64,000 nucleotides of DNA from Gammaproteobacteria bacterium (GCA_009837185.1 VXUA01000085.1:26051-90050), one strand, 5' to 3'. Shown: positions 54,819 through 64,000, numbered from the stretch's first letter. The notes: generated by a model not told the origin, from the letters alone. Numbers and translations are program-made.

Positions 54819-55720
54819 ACGAGACTGCTGACCGAACCGGTTATGTTGCGATAGTGGGTCGCCCAAATGTGGGCAAATCGACGCTATTAAATCACATTCT
54901 GGGTACTAAACTCAGCATTACCTCGCGCAAACCACAGACGACTCGCCAACGGATATTAGGCATTCACACGATAGACAATACGCAGATGATTTTTGTCGAT
55001 ACCCCTGGTATGCATGAGCTTCATAAAGGGGCCGACAACGAGATGAATCGATACATGAATCAGCAAGCGATCGGAATACTTCAGGAAGTGGACCTTTGTT
55101 TGCATGTGATCGACGCAGTCGGATGGTGTGAAGCTGACCAACGCGTGGTTCGACACCTTGAAGCTGCGGAAGTAGAAAGAGTGTTCTGCGTGCTCAACAA
55201 AGTGGACCAAGTACATCCGAAGTCCGAAATCATTCCAGTTCTTGAAGAGGCCAGCAAGCAATTCAGCTACCAGGAGATCATTCCGATTTCCGCATTGAAG
55301 AACCGCGGCTTGGACATCATCGTCGACCAACTTACCAAGTGGTTACCCGCGCAACCAAAAATGTTTCCCGACGATGAAATCACCGATCGTTCCCTGCGAT
55401 TTTTAGTCGGTGAAATGTTGCGGGAAAAAGTTGTTAGACAACTGGGCGATGAACTACCTTACCGGACCGCAGTCGTAGTGGAAAACTACACCGACGAAGA
55501 ACACATCACGCACATCGATGCAGTAATCTACGTTGAAAAATCTAGTCAAAAGGGGATTGTGATCGGGAAGGGTGGCCAACGATTAAAGTCCATCGGTAGC
55601 GCGGCGCGCAAGTCCATCGAACTGCTGCTTGAACGTAAAGTTTTTTTGAATTTGCTTGTAAAAACGCGACCGGGGTGGACCGATGAGAGGGTACAACTGG
55701 TAGCACTTGGGTATCAATGA
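54815..55720 (+). CDS. era: GTPase Era
   Basis: This 301-residue essential GTPase assembles the 30S subunit and binds the 3' end of 16S rRNA. The start at ATG 54815 overlaps the rnc stop. The G motifs are G1 GRPNVGKS, G3 DTPGMH, G4 NKVD and G5 SALK. The C-terminal KH domain holds VIGKGGQRLKSIG. All motifs are intact. The stop overlaps recO by four bases. Confidence 0.97.
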   Translation: MNETADRTGYVAIVGRPNVGKSTLLNHILGTKLSITSRKPQTTRQRILGIHTIDNTQMIFVDTPGMHELHKGADNEMNRYMNQQAIGILQEVDLCLHVIDAVGWCEADQRVVRHLEAAEVERVFCVLNKVDQVHPKSEIIPVLEEASKQFSYQEIIPISALKNRGLDIIVDQLTKWLPAQPKMFPDDEITDRSLRFLVGEMLREKVVRQLGDELPYRTAVVVENYTDEEHITHIDAVIYVEKSSQKGIVIGKGGQRLKSIGSAARKSIELLLERKVFLNLLVKTRPGWTDERVQLVALGYQ

Positions 55721-56406
55721 TCGCGTCCGGGACCAAAGATCGAGGCGTCCTGCTACATCGACGACCATATTCGGACTCACGTACGATTGTGGAATTGTTG
55801 ACAGCGAGTCATGGTCGCGTTAGCGGAGTATTGCGTCAGAGTGCTGCGGCCGCAGCCCGCGCAGAACTCTTTGTCAACTACGAACTTTCTTGGCGCGGTC
55901 GGAACGAACTCGTTAATGTATCGCATTGTGAGCCTGTTAGCACTTACCGACTGTCAGGTCGAAGACTGTTTTCTGGGATGTATTTAAATGAACTCGTTAT
56001 GCGAACTACTCGGTCTAAGCAACTTGTAGCTGGACTCTACGAGCGATATCTCAGCACTCTCGACGCATTACAGCACAACGAAGACTTAGAGCCACCTTTA
56101 CGGGTTTTTGAACGTGGACTGCTAGAATCTTTGGGCTTGGCCGTCCAATTTGACCGGGAAATGCCACAAGGCGATCCTATTGATCCTCAAGAATCTTACC
56201 GATTCCTCCCCCAACAAGGCTTTCAACGTATGCCTAACGACGAGAGCGGTGGAATGAAGGGATCTTCGTTGTTAGCCGTCGCAAAAGACGATTACTCGTC
56301 CCCGGCCTCCCGGCAAGCAGCAAAGTTTGTACTGCGTACTGCGTTACAGGACTTTATCGGCGAGCAACCTATAGTATCGCGCGCCTTGTTTCAGAGTATT
56401 GTGTAG
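55717..56406 (+). CDS. recO: DNA repair protein RecO
   Basis: This is a 229-residue recombination mediator that helps load RecA on SSB-coated DNA. The OB-fold N-terminus is DRGVLLHRRPYSDSRTIVEL, followed by the helical C-terminal domain (RVFERGLLESLGLAVQFD). There is no zinc finger, as in most gammaproteobacterial forms. ATGA overlap with era shows translational coupling. Confidence 0.92.
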   Translation: MIASGTKDRGVLLHRRPYSDSRTIVELLTASHGRVSGVLRQSAAAAARAELFVNYELSWRGRNELVNVSHCEPVSTYRLSGRRLFSGMYLNELVMRTTRSKQLVAGLYERYLSTLDALQHNEDLEPPLRVFERGLLESLGLAVQFDREMPQGDPIDPQESYRFLPQQGFQRMPNDESGGMKGSSLLAVAKDDYSSPASRQAAKFVLRTALQDFIGEQPIVSRALFQSIV

Positions 56407-56422
56407 CACGAGATGATTTCTT

Positions 56423-58402
56423 ATGTTTAGTCCTCTCCGTAAGCGAGGTACCACACCCAAGCGAATTTTTGACTCGGAAGAACTCAAGAAACTTCAAACA
56501 CAAGATTGGGTATCCGCGCTCGTCCGTCGCGACACACGCGCCAGGACTACAACACTAGAAGTGGAAAAACAGGTTACCAAGTCGCCCGACAAAGAAAAAG
56601 CGTCGTACCTTGCAAATCTTTTACTACAACTGAACGTTGATACTCCGGTCGTACTAGCAGGAGCACTGTTTTACGCTGATCGCGGGTCCGAAGAAGAACT
56701 AGCCAAGTTTGAGGAAGCAAGTGTGCTGAAGCTCGTCACTGCGTTAGATCGCATGGCTCAGGCAGACGACGTGGCAGAGACCAGTGCGCCTTTTCTCGAT
56801 CGACAATCTCGTGATCATCGAAAGAACGTTCGACACATGTTGATCGCGCTGATTGACGATCCGCGAGTCGCGGTCTTAAAGCTTTCCGAACGGTTAGTCG
56901 CGATGGAGTTCGCGAAGCAACAAGAGGAACGATACAGAAAGAAAATCGCGAAGGAAGTGATGGGGTTTTACTGTCCGCTAGCCAGTCGGCTTGGTGTGTG
57001 GCAGTTAAAGTGGATGCTTGAAGACTTGGCGTTCTCCTATCTACATCCCGACGACTACCGAGAAATCGTAGCTGGTTTTAAAGATCGCCGCGTGGAACGT
57101 GAAAAACAAGTCGAAGCAGTGTGTGAAGATTTGCAGTGGCGATTAAACCGTCAAGGACTGAAAACGGAAGTCTCTGGACGGGCAAAAAACGTCTATGGAA
57201 TCTGGCGAAAAATGAGTGAGAAGAAGATCTCATTCGACACCGTCTATGATGCTGAAGCAGTTAGAGTCGTTGTTAACGAAGTGTCAGAGTGTTATTCCGT
57301 TCTCGGGGTGGTGCACACTTCCTGGCCTGCGATTTCCGAGGCGTTTGACGACTACATCGCGAACCCCAAAGCAAATGGCTATCGTTCATTGCACACTGCC
57401 GTCGTGGGTCCGCGAGGACGTAATCTCGAAGTCCAAATTCGCACACACAAGATGCACGAAGAAGCTGAGTTCGGCGTCTGTGCACACTGGGCTTACAAAG
57501 AAGAAGATGAAGCATTCAAAATGGGTAAGATCGACTGGATGCGAGAAGTCCTGCACTGGCAGGATGAAATGTATTCCGAAAATTTATTTATCGACGTTAC
57601 CCGACGTTTGGAAGCGCCGGAACGAATCTATATCTCGACACCTAAAGGACATGTAATTGATCTGCCTGCTGGGTCAACGGCGGTGGACTTTGCCTACCGC
57701 ATTCACACCGATATCGGCAATCATTGCTGTGGGGTAAAAGTCAATGGTCACCAAAAGCCGCTGAATCAGCCTTTAGAGACTGGACAAGTCGTGGAGGTTC
57801 TTACTTCACCGCGCGCGACTCCACAACGTCAGTGGTTGGATGAAGAATTAGGATATGTTCGAACGTCGCGCGTTCGTAAAAGCATACAAAATTATTTCCG
57901 TGAAGAGCTAGCAGACACAAACGCTCGAGAAGGGAAGGCTTGGTTGGAAGAAGAGTGCCAACGCATGAAGATCGAAGTCGATATGGATTCACTCGCCCAC
58001 GCGTTCAACTACTCGAATGTAGAAGAAATGTATATCGCGGTCGCCGTCGGTGATCAACCTGTGCGCGAGTTGCTCCCGATGCGATTGGCTACTCCAGCAG
58101 AAGTTGATACAGAGGTTGTACAGCCCGAGCCCGACAAACCAGAGAGGATCGTAGAAGAACTTGCGGTCTACGCAACTGACCGACCACAATTATTACTGGA
58201 CGTAACCTTTGCCTTAGCCGCCATGTCAATTAATGTTGTCGGTGCTCACATTCACGCCCCAGTGCCCGGTGAACCGGCTTTGTTGCGCTTAAAGGTGGAA
58301 GTCGACGGATTAGAGAGTATGCGCAACGTAATCAATCGATTGCGTGCAGTGCCCGACGTCGTAGACGTGAAACGCCACGATGAAGAAACTCCGTCGGAAT
58401 AA
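56423..58402 (+). CDS. relA: (p)ppGpp synthetase RelA, hydrolase-dead
   Basis: This 659-residue stringent-response enzyme transfers pyrophosphate from ATP to GTP or GDP. The N-terminal pseudo-hydrolase domain lacks the HD motif (GALFYADRGSEEEL stands where HDVVED would be), as in RelA. The synthetase domain has VYDAEAVRVVV, FDDYIANPKANGYRSLH and LEVQIRTHKMHEEAEFG. TGS (IYISTPKGHVIDLPAGSTAV) and C-terminal ACT domains follow. It is shorter than Escherichia coli RelA (744). It sits 16 bases after recO, in the same operon. Confidence 0.93.
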   Translation: MFSPLRKRGTTPKRIFDSEELKKLQTQDWVSALVRRDTRARTTTLEVEKQVTKSPDKEKASYLANLLLQLNVDTPVVLAGALFYADRGSEEELAKFEEASVLKLVTALDRMAQADDVAETSAPFLDRQSRDHRKNVRHMLIALIDDPRVAVLKLSERLVAMEFAKQQEERYRKKIAKEVMGFYCPLASRLGVWQLKWMLEDLAFSYLHPDDYREIVAGFKDRRVEREKQVEAVCEDLQWRLNRQGLKTEVSGRAKNVYGIWRKMSEKKISFDTVYDAEAVRVVVNEVSECYSVLGVVHTSWPAISEAFDDYIANPKANGYRSLHTAVVGPRGRNLEVQIRTHKMHEEAEFGVCAHWAYKEEDEAFKMGKIDWMREVLHWQDEMYSENLFIDVTRRLEAPERIYISTPKGHVIDLPAGSTAVDFAYRIHTDIGNHCCGVKVNGHQKPLNQPLETGQVVEVLTSPRATPQRQWLDEELGYVRTSRVRKSIQNYFREELADTNAREGKAWLEEECQRMKIEVDMDSLAHAFNYSNVEEMYIAVAVGDQPVRELLPMRLATPAEVDTEVVQPEPDKPERIVEELAVYATDRPQLLLDVTFALAAMSINVVGAHIHAPVPGEPALLRLKVEVDGLESMRNVINRLRAVPDVVDVKRHDEETPSE

Positions 58403-58414
58403 GGCCGCGCGAGT

Positions 58415-59059
58415 TTGAGAATCATATTCTTAGGACCACCTGGAGCCGGTAAGGGCACCCAGGCGCAATTCATTTGTCAGGACCGCAATATACCACAAAT
58501 TTCTACTGGAGACATGTTGCGCAATGCGATCGCCGAAGGCACGAAACTAGGATTAGAAGCCCAAAAGATAATGGAACGGGGTGAACTCGTTTCCGATGAT
58601 GTGATTCTTGGACTTGTACGAGATCGACTACGCCAACCAGATTGTGAAAACGGTTGTTTGTTCGATGGATTTCCGCGCACGGTAGCGCAAGCCGACGGAC
58701 TGAACGACGCGAACATTGCTGTGGATGTTGTCTTTGAACTTCAGCTATCTGATGAACTCATTGTTCGTCGAATTTCAGGTCGGCGAGTGCACGAAGAAAG
58801 TGGTCGAATCTACCACATTGAGTTCAATCCACCCAAAGTCGACCATCTTGATGATGTGACTTGGCAGCCACTAGTGCAACGTCATGACGACAGTGAAGCA
58901 GTGGTGCGAGCACGCGTAGAAGTGTATCGGGAGCAAACCGCCCCGCTCGTTGACTATTACAAGAACAGTGGTGTTCGATATTTTGAAATTGACGGGGACG
59001 CTACGGTAGACGAAATTCGAAACAATATTCGGGAACGACTTATCGCTGCTGAAGTCTAG
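58415..59059 (+). CDS. adk: Adenylate kinase
   Basis: This 214-residue, long-form enzyme interconverts ATP + AMP and 2 ADP. The start is TTG 58415, with AAGG ten bases upstream. The P-loop is GPPGAGKGTQ. DGFPRTVAQAD and the LID region (SGRIYHIEFNPPK) are standard, without zinc cysteines. It is the last gene of the rnc-to-adk run, 12 bases after relA. The bidirectional hairpin at 59141-59169 lies about 90 bases downstream. Confidence 0.96.
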   Translation: MRIIFLGPPGAGKGTQAQFICQDRNIPQISTGDMLRNAIAEGTKLGLEAQKIMERGELVSDDVILGLVRDRLRQPDCENGCLFDGFPRTVAQADGLNDANIAVDVVFELQLSDELIVRRISGRRVHEESGRIYHIEFNPPKVDHLDDVTWQPLVQRHDDSEAVVRARVEVYREQTAPLVDYYKNSGVRYFEIDGDATVDEIRNNIRERLIAAEV

Positions 59060-59140
59060 TGTCGTCCTAGTACGTTCTTATCACTGCTATTTCAAGGTCA
59101 TCGATAGGGAATCACATACCAAAGCTGGTATGAGGGATAG

Positions 59141-59169
59141 AAAAAAGCCCCGTCAAACGGGGCTTTAGT
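59141..59169 (-). terminator. Rho-independent terminator between adk and hicBA
   Basis: AAAGCCCCGT and ACGGGGCTTT form a ten-pair stem with a CAA loop. On the minus strand six T residues follow, so it is an excellent terminator for hicBA. On the plus strand only three T residues follow, so it serves adk less well. Confidence 0.9.
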
Positions 59170-59170
59170 G

Positions 59171-59356
59171 TCATATTTTTGACAATCCCGCAGTCTTTAA
59201 TATCGCATTTGCGGTATGTCTACTCTTAATTTTGTATGGTACGGGTACTTCCTTGCCATCTTTGCCCCATATCTCGTGACTGTCCCTTGGCTGTCGTATT
59301 AATTTCCAGCCTACAGCTTTAATCCTTTTCTTGACTTCACGCGAATAATCGGACAT
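59171..59356 (-). CDS. hicA: HicA-type mRNA interferase toxin
   Basis: This is a 61-residue toxin. VKKRIKAVGWKLIRQPRDSH, then EIWGKDGKEVPVPYK, is the compact dsRBD-like HicA fold. The catalytic His is His27 in DSHEIW, where most members have GSH. HTANAILKTAGL is the conserved end. It cleaves mRNA when not bound by HicB. It lies four bases after hicB and ends just before a strong terminator. Confidence 0.9.
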   Translation of the reverse strand: MSDYSREVKKRIKAVGWKLIRQPRDSHEIWGKDGKEVPVPYKIKSRHTANAILKTAGLSKI

Positions 59357-59360
59357 TAAG

Positions 59361-59657
59361 TCACATCACTGCAACTTCTCTGCCGTGTTCATACAAGACT
59401 TTTGGTCTGTTTGAATAATGGGTATTAGTGTTTTGACTTTCAACTTTAACGTGTATTTCAACGTCTTCTAAGTCTTGCTCTTTGAGACTGTGATTGCTCA
59501 TAAGAATTTGAGGAGCAATGGTAGCAATACACTCTTTCATTTCCTCTAAAGTATCAGTCTCGAAGACTAGACCATCAATGTCTGATTCCCAAAGACACCA
59601 CCTACCGCTATCATGTTTGACAGTGGCATGAAAAACCATCCTAGATGGATCTGCCAT
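59361..59657 (-). CDS. hicB: HicB-like antitoxin (DUF1902-like)
   Basis: This is a 98-residue partner of HicA. FHATVKHDSGRWCLWESDID and GLVFETDTLEEMKECIATIA form the partial RNase H fold of HicB-like proteins. There is no clear DNA-binding domain at the C-terminus (RPKVLYEHGREVAVM). The antitoxin gene comes first, the reverse of the usual hicAB order but common in this subgroup. Confidence 0.85.
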   Translation of the reverse strand: MADPSRMVFHATVKHDSGRWCLWESDIDGLVFETDTLEEMKECIATIAPQILMSNHSLKEQDLEDVEIHVKVESQNTNTHYSNRPKVLYEHGREVAVM

Positions 59658-59760
59658 AATATTTCTCTAGTTGATTGGTTGTTGTCGTTAGTCAGGCAGA
59701 GAACGGGAAAGTTCCAATCACTACCTAACTATATTGTATATATAAATCAGAATCGGAATT

Positions 59761-60087
59761 TCAACTGTCCTTAAACGGGAGCTGATAAAATTCTCTGTTA
59801 ATAGTATTCAGTGATACTTCGTGTTGAAGTCTCTCACTCGTAATGAGTAGCATACCTTCCCAGAACATAAGATCAGTTCTATCGTTGAATCGTGTTGATC
59901 TATGGTCTGACTCTATGAAGACGTGAGTCATTCCACAAATCATTATGAGAGACGTTTTAGGTCTAATCTCTCGGGGACATGAACCGACAACTGAATTATG
60001 GACTCCGCACCAATTTTCAATGAGCGGTGAGTTATCAATCAGAAACAAGTCGGACGTTTGAACATCTAATCCAAGTCGCAGACCCAC
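59761..60087 (-). CDS. Possible small protein, unknown
   Basis: This is a 108-residue frame upstream of hicBA on the same strand, with no recognised motif, no signal peptide and no strong ribosome site before ATG 60087. It is helped only by its length and isolation. It may be a gene fragment or chance. Confidence 0.3.
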   Translation of the reverse strand: MGLRLGLDVQTSDLFLIDNSPLIENWCGVHNSVVGSCPREIRPKTSLIMICGMTHVFIESDHRSTRFNDRTDLMFWEGMLLITSERLQHEVSLNTINREFYQLPFKDS

Positions 60088-60347
60088 TCCATCATTGACT
60101 TAAGAATGTTCATCTTACCATCGAATTGACTCATCAGCGAGGGAGTACCATCCTATCTGTCATTCGACAGGGAAATACTTGAGCATAGCACAAAGATTAA
60201 TGCATTAGTAAATTTCTTGTCTAATTCCTTGAAGAAACCCTTCGATAACGGGAGATTTACAACTACACTAGAGTTGGAATTCTTATTGGGACGTCCGACA
60301 ACTTACCCCGGTACTCGAGTAAGAAATTCCCTTTCAAGATTTTGAAT

Positions 60348-62909
60348 CTACCAACGATACTGCACGCGAGTCTGAAAGTTTCTGGGTAGTTCAGGTAGTA
60401 CGATCGCTCCTCCAAACAAGTTGGGAAAATTAGATCGGAAATAACGCTCATCGGTCAAGTTTTTCGCCGACACCGTGAACATCCAATCGCCTTTCTCAAC
60501 AACCAAACCGGCATTGATCAGCGTATAGGCCGGCAGTAACACGGAATTAGAGAAGCCTGAGTGCACTGAATCCACATTGACGGCACTACCACTGACAGCA
60601 ATTCCATTGCCGAAATCATAAGTAGCGGTGATTGAACCGATTGAGCTCGGCATGCCCGCGCGACGCGCACCTCGTTCGCCACGTCGAATCACCGTACCGA
60701 CCAGAGATCCTCCGTAAAACGTTTCGGGTGCAACACCAGGTATGTCGTCTGCTCCAATGAAGCTGAAACGTGAACCCCAGTTGAGTGTGTTTAAGTTAAT
60801 CACCTCCATCGCCGAATAGCCCACGGTGACAAGTAGTTGTTCGGTGACCACCCAACGTAACTCGAACTCAACCCCCTCGGTTTGCGTTGCCTGGTTGGTG
60901 ACTATTGACTGGGCAGAAAAGTCTGTCCGGTCCTGCTCAAAAATAGCGATAGCCCCGTAAAGTGAATTTTCAATGAGGCTCGCTTTGAGACCAATCTCCA
61001 ACAATTTGGAAGTGTCGAATGCGCCACCATCTGCGATGTTGTCCGTCGTAATCTCCGCCCCTTGTCCGGCAATGATCGTGGATTGTGTTGAAGCGGTGAT
61101 ATAGGGAATTAGTCCCGATCCGAGGTCATAGTTGACGCTGAGAGTCCAAGAAAAGCCGTCGAAGCTATTCGTTGCTTGTTCTCGAACGCACGAATCGCCC
61201 GGCGGTGGACAGAAGTTATTGGCACTAGCAAAGAGAAGCTTGTCTACAGGCTGCCGACTCTCCATGTCGATGGTGTCCCAGCGAATGCCTATTAGAACGC
61301 CGAGCCCATTATTCCAAGTGAGATCGGCTAGCGCGGCTAGACCTAGATCTAAATAATCGCCGATGTAATATTCCGTGTAATCGTCGTCGATCCGCGTTGA
61401 CAGCAAGCGAGAGTCTAATGGTCCCGCTGGTTGTGTTAGGTCCCGCCGGTCAAAGTATTCATTAGTGAAGTCGTCAGCATGGTCAAAGTTCGTGTAGCGT
61501 AGCGATGGCGACAGTTGAACGTCGATCATCAAGTCTCTGCTACGCCAAAATTTGGAAGCAACGAGTTTGTTTTCTATGACCCATGTATCGTGAAATTGTG
61601 AGAACCCATAGGCGTTTTCGTTCAGGTTATCGTAGGCCTCAAAGAACAACTGGTTCGTCCACTTCCAGCCGTCGCGATCTTGAGGGTACCAGATTACATC
61701 GAAATATAGAGTAATCACGTCGTTCTCAAGAGTGTCGTCCGGAGCGGTCAAGCTGTAGCTACCGTCGATTATTGCAGTACCAACGTTCACTAGGCGCAGG
61801 AGATCTGGTAAACAACCGAATATAAGAGTATCGCCAATTGAACACACATCGCCATCGGGTCTACCGGGGTCGAGACTAGCTGAATTACCTGGCACCAACC
61901 CGGCCGTGAAGGGATTGAGGTCAGTGAAACCATCCCCGTCGATATCGAATTCTTGGTGTGAAATGAAACCATCACCATCTATATCCAATGGTAGCGGTCG
62001 ACCTGTAATGTAGACTCCCCGATCGATGAGTTCCTGGGTCAGGCGATTCCAACCTGCGTTCTGTTGTCCTGTATACGCATGAAACATACCACCGAAGTGT
62101 AAGTGAACGCGTTCGCTCAGATCAGCTTCAAATGACGCCTGTAGCAGGGTCTGTTCATCGTCGTTATTGCGATAGTAGGAACCGGAATTTTCAATTTCAG
62201 CATAGAGGTAGTAACCGAAATCTTCGCCATTGAACTCCGTCGCACCACCAATTTCTCCTGTGACAATCAATTTGTCCCAACTTCCAACGACCATACTCAC
62301 CGCACCGGTGCGTTCGTCAACTATTTCACCAGTGTGTTCGATTCTGGCAGATTTTGGGTTGAAATTTAGGTATCCTCCGATCTTAGACGGACCGTAGATA
62401 GGTGAAGCCGGACCGCGAACTATGTCAATGCGATCAGAAGCACCGATAGGTGTTGGGTAATTACCCGGGTTGTCTAAACGTCGGACTCCGCGAAAGTAGG
62501 TTTCACCTGGAGTACCTCGAATGTCCAACGCACCAGCGACTCCAAAGAAAGACTGAGTGAAAGTACCTGGAGCTACAGTTATCAGTTCATCGATGTCGCG
62601 AATACCAAAACGATTGATCATCTCGTCACTCACAGAGGAGGCAGAACGAGACGTCAGTAATAACGTTTTTGCAAACCCGTAAACTGTCTCCACTTCCTCA
62701 ATCGGAAGGCTGCCGAGATTCCCAACAACCACTACTTCTTCAATTTGATCCTCTTCTGACTCTTGAGCGGTAGCAAGAACACAAGAGAGAATTAGCACGA
62801 GCAGTGCTCCTGCGCGGTGTTTGCATCGGGGTCTCAATTCAGAAGAATTGTTTGCACTCGACAGGTACATACGATTGAGAAGATTGTTGGAAAGAGTTTC
62901 AGCTGTCAA
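60348..62909 (-). CDS. TonB-dependent outer-membrane receptor with an EF-hand-like insertion
   Basis: This is an 853-residue receptor. TTG 62909 has AGGA eight bases upstream; ATG 62870 lacks a site. The signal sequence is GALLVLILSCVLATA (about 34-48). A plug domain (about 75-195) carries DELITVAPGTFTQS, DIRGTP and IDIVRGPASPIYGPSKIGG. A 22-strand barrel ends in RNFQTRVQYRW, with the terminal aromatic needed for assembly. Residues 309-320 (DIDGDGFISHQE) fit a canonical EF-hand loop exactly, followed by DIDGDGFTD, so a surface loop probably binds calcium. The substrate is unknown; no siderophore or vitamin gene is nearby and no Fur box was seen. Confidence 0.92.
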   Translation of the reverse strand: MTAETLSNNLLNRMYLSSANNSSELRPRCKHRAGALLVLILSCVLATAQESEEDQIEEVVVVGNLGSLPIEEVETVYGFAKTLLLTSRSASSVSDEMINRFGIRDIDELITVAPGTFTQSFFGVAGALDIRGTPGETYFRGVRRLDNPGNYPTPIGASDRIDIVRGPASPIYGPSKIGGYLNFNPKSARIEHTGEIVDERTGAVSMVVGSWDKLIVTGEIGGATEFNGEDFGYYLYAEIENSGSYYRNNDDEQTLLQASFEADLSERVHLHFGGMFHAYTGQQNAGWNRLTQELIDRGVYITGRPLPLDIDGDGFISHQEFDIDGDGFTDLNPFTAGLVPGNSASLDPGRPDGDVCSIGDTLIFGCLPDLLRLVNVGTAIIDGSYSLTAPDDTLENDVITLYFDVIWYPQDRDGWKWTNQLFFEAYDNLNENAYGFSQFHDTWVIENKLVASKFWRSRDLMIDVQLSPSLRYTNFDHADDFTNEYFDRRDLTQPAGPLDSRLLSTRIDDDYTEYYIGDYLDLGLAALADLTWNNGLGVLIGIRWDTIDMESRQPVDKLLFASANNFCPPPGDSCVREQATNSFDGFSWTLSVNYDLGSGLIPYITASTQSTIIAGQGAEITTDNIADGGAFDTSKLLEIGLKASLIENSLYGAIAIFEQDRTDFSAQSIVTNQATQTEGVEFELRWVVTEQLLVTVGYSAMEVINLNTLNWGSRFSFIGADDIPGVAPETFYGGSLVGTVIRRGERGARRAGMPSSIGSITATYDFGNGIAVSGSAVNVDSVHSGFSNSVLLPAYTLINAGLVVEKGDWMFTVSAKNLTDERYFRSNFPNLFGGAIVLPELPRNFQTRVQYRW

Positions 62910-63267
62910 TTAGATTTCCTCGGAATGCCTCGTTCACAGTCTCAAATTCTAATGCGACCTCAATAGCCTAGATACATTTTTCAGAAGACTACACTTTCGT
63001 AATCTAGCCTCTGGATAGCAGCGAAACTAGCCTTTCTGGTTGACTACAGGTGTTCAGAGATTCTGAGTCTGTTCCAATTCAACTTTATTAGCTTTCGTTG
63101 GTTCTAGGTCAAGTTCAATATAGCTTTTTACTACTTCAAACAGTTCGCTTTGCTAGTGAGCGTTGTCGAAGAGATTGCTTCCTTAAAATGAAGGGTGATG
63201 ATGAGAATTCAATGAACCCTATCAAACTGAGACAACTTCACCTATGTGCTCATAACAATTGCGTGGC
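62910..63267. other. Divergent intergenic region, no gene seen
   Basis: It separates the receptor from the rightward nuclease-fold gene and should hold both promoters. I see no Fur-type site or RNA element. Confidence 0.45.
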
Positions 63268-64000
63268 ATGAGTCTAACGCAAGAACGACCATTGAGAATT
63301 GTCTCTTGGAATATGGCACACAGACACGACTCGTGGCGGACGCTTGGAGAAATGGACATCGACTTGGCTCTACTCCAAGAAACTTGCAAACCTCCGTCTG
63401 ACATTGCAGAACATATTGAGGTCGACCCGGCTCCATGGAGCACTGGCGTTAGAGGGCGCTGGCGTACGGCCATCGCTAAACTCTCGCATCGCATGTGCGT
63501 GGAGTGGCTAGAGCCAAAGCAAATTGCGAGCACTTCTTATCAAGAATTCGCGGTAAGCACACCCGGCACTCTCTCCGCAGCGAGAATTTTCCCAGAGTCT
63601 GGAGATCCAATCGTGGTTGTGTCGATGTGTGCCGAGTGGGAACGCCCTCATTCCTCTACGGGTAGCAGTTGGATCTATGCAGACGCATCTGCTCACCGAA
63701 TAGTTTCTGATCTTGCAATATTTGTAGGTCGTCAGAAAGGACATCGAGTACTAGCGGCAGGGGACTTAAACATATTACGAGGTTATGGAGAGTATGGTAG
63801 CAATTATTGGCGCGCTCGCTACGACACAGTTTTTGCTCGATTTGAAGCGATGGGTATGCCTTGTGTCGGACCAGAGCACCCAAATGGGAAACAGGCCGAG
63901 CCATGGCCATCTGAACTCCCTAAAGACAGTAAAACAGTCCCTACGTTTCACTCCAACCGACAGACGCCAGCTACTGCGTCGCGTCAACTAGATTTTGTAT
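63268..64000 (+). CDS. Endonuclease/exonuclease/phosphatase-family protein, cut by the window edge
   Basis: This is a partial gene of at least 244 residues. From ATG 63268 the frame stays open to the edge. LRIVSWNMAHRHDSW supplies the catalytic Asn, LALLQETCKPP the metal-binding Glu, and VLAAGDLNILRGYGE the DxN pair of the EEP (DNase I-like) fold. The closing SRQLDFV begins the last conserved segment (usually RxDxI/V), and its following residues lie beyond the window. There is no signal peptide, so it may be a cytoplasmic nuclease or phosphoesterase. It diverges from the TonB-dependent receptor. Confidence 0.85.
   Translation, partial: MSLTQERPLRIVSWNMAHRHDSWRTLGEMDIDLALLQETCKPPSDIAEHIEVDPAPWSTGVRGRWRTAIAKLSHRMCVEWLEPKQIASTSYQEFAVSTPGTLSAARIFPESGDPIVVVSMCAEWERPHSSTGSSWIYADASAHRIVSDLAIFVGRQKGHRVLAAGDLNILRGYGEYGSNYWRARYDTVFARFEAMGMPCVGPEHPNGKQAEPWPSELPKDSKTVPTFHSNRQTPATASRQLDFV

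Noticed and set aside
1..64000. CRISPR arrays, tRNA and rRNA genes
   Set aside because: No regularly spaced direct repeats and no tRNA T-loop/acceptor combination were found on either strand.

Overview
The window looks like the chromosome of a Gram-negative bacterium, most likely a gammaproteobacterium (inference). The reasons are an rnc-era-recO block followed by a hydrolase-dead RelA-type (p)ppGpp synthetase and adk, a TonB-dependent receptor, an autotransporter beta-barrel and a Yej-type peptide importer. Base composition is moderate, and TTG and GTG starts are used often. No rRNA or tRNA gene and no CRISPR array was seen.

Layout. 0-5 kb: a membrane-anchored protein whose gene carries a 17-C tract five codons after its start, then a decayed DNA methyltransferase and a decayed quinol-type nitric oxide reductase. 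5-12 kb: a giant secreted metallopeptidase with thrombospondin type 3 and FG-GAP repeats, behind a membrane-anchored partner. 12-26 kb: an accessory island in which every non-IS gene lies on the minus strand. It holds an AlwI-like restriction-modification system, a long proteasome/HslV-like Ntn hydrolase with a small overlapping partner, an Mrr-type nuclease, a GIY-YIG-like protein, a type IIG-like restriction-modification enzyme and an IS3-family element. 27-34 kb: a 2113-residue cadherin-like autotransporter. 34-44 kb: a HicB-like protein, peptidases (S9, M48 lipoprotein, trypsin-like with PPC domains), a decayed DNA glycosylase, an AAA ATPase and small membrane proteins. 44-49 kb: yejABE without yejF. 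49-53 kb: a second metallopeptidase/TSP3/FG-GAP protein. 53-59 kb: a metal-efflux permease, then rnc-era-recO-relA-adk. 59-64 kb: hicBA, a TonB-dependent receptor with an EF-hand-like insert, and a truncated endonuclease/exonuclease/phosphatase gene.

How the genes fit together. Three secreted or periplasmic proteases, a lipoprotein M48 peptidase, a cytoplasmic oligopeptidase and a peptide importer point to a life of surface adhesion and protein scavenging. The other theme is decay of DNA-cutting systems. The AlwI-like nuclease, the Mrr nuclease, the type IIG enzyme, a methyltransferase and a glycosylase each carry one or more point lesions, while very long neighbouring genes and all core genes are open. 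That argues for real decay over poor sequence, although single-base indels in homopolymers need checking.

Two signals deserve most attention. One is the 446-residue Ntn hydrolase, whose second residue lines up with the catalytic Thr1 of proteasome beta subunits. The other is a family of short imperfect-palindrome repeats, some with compensating arm changes, placed upstream of the minus-strand genes of the 16-22 kb island.
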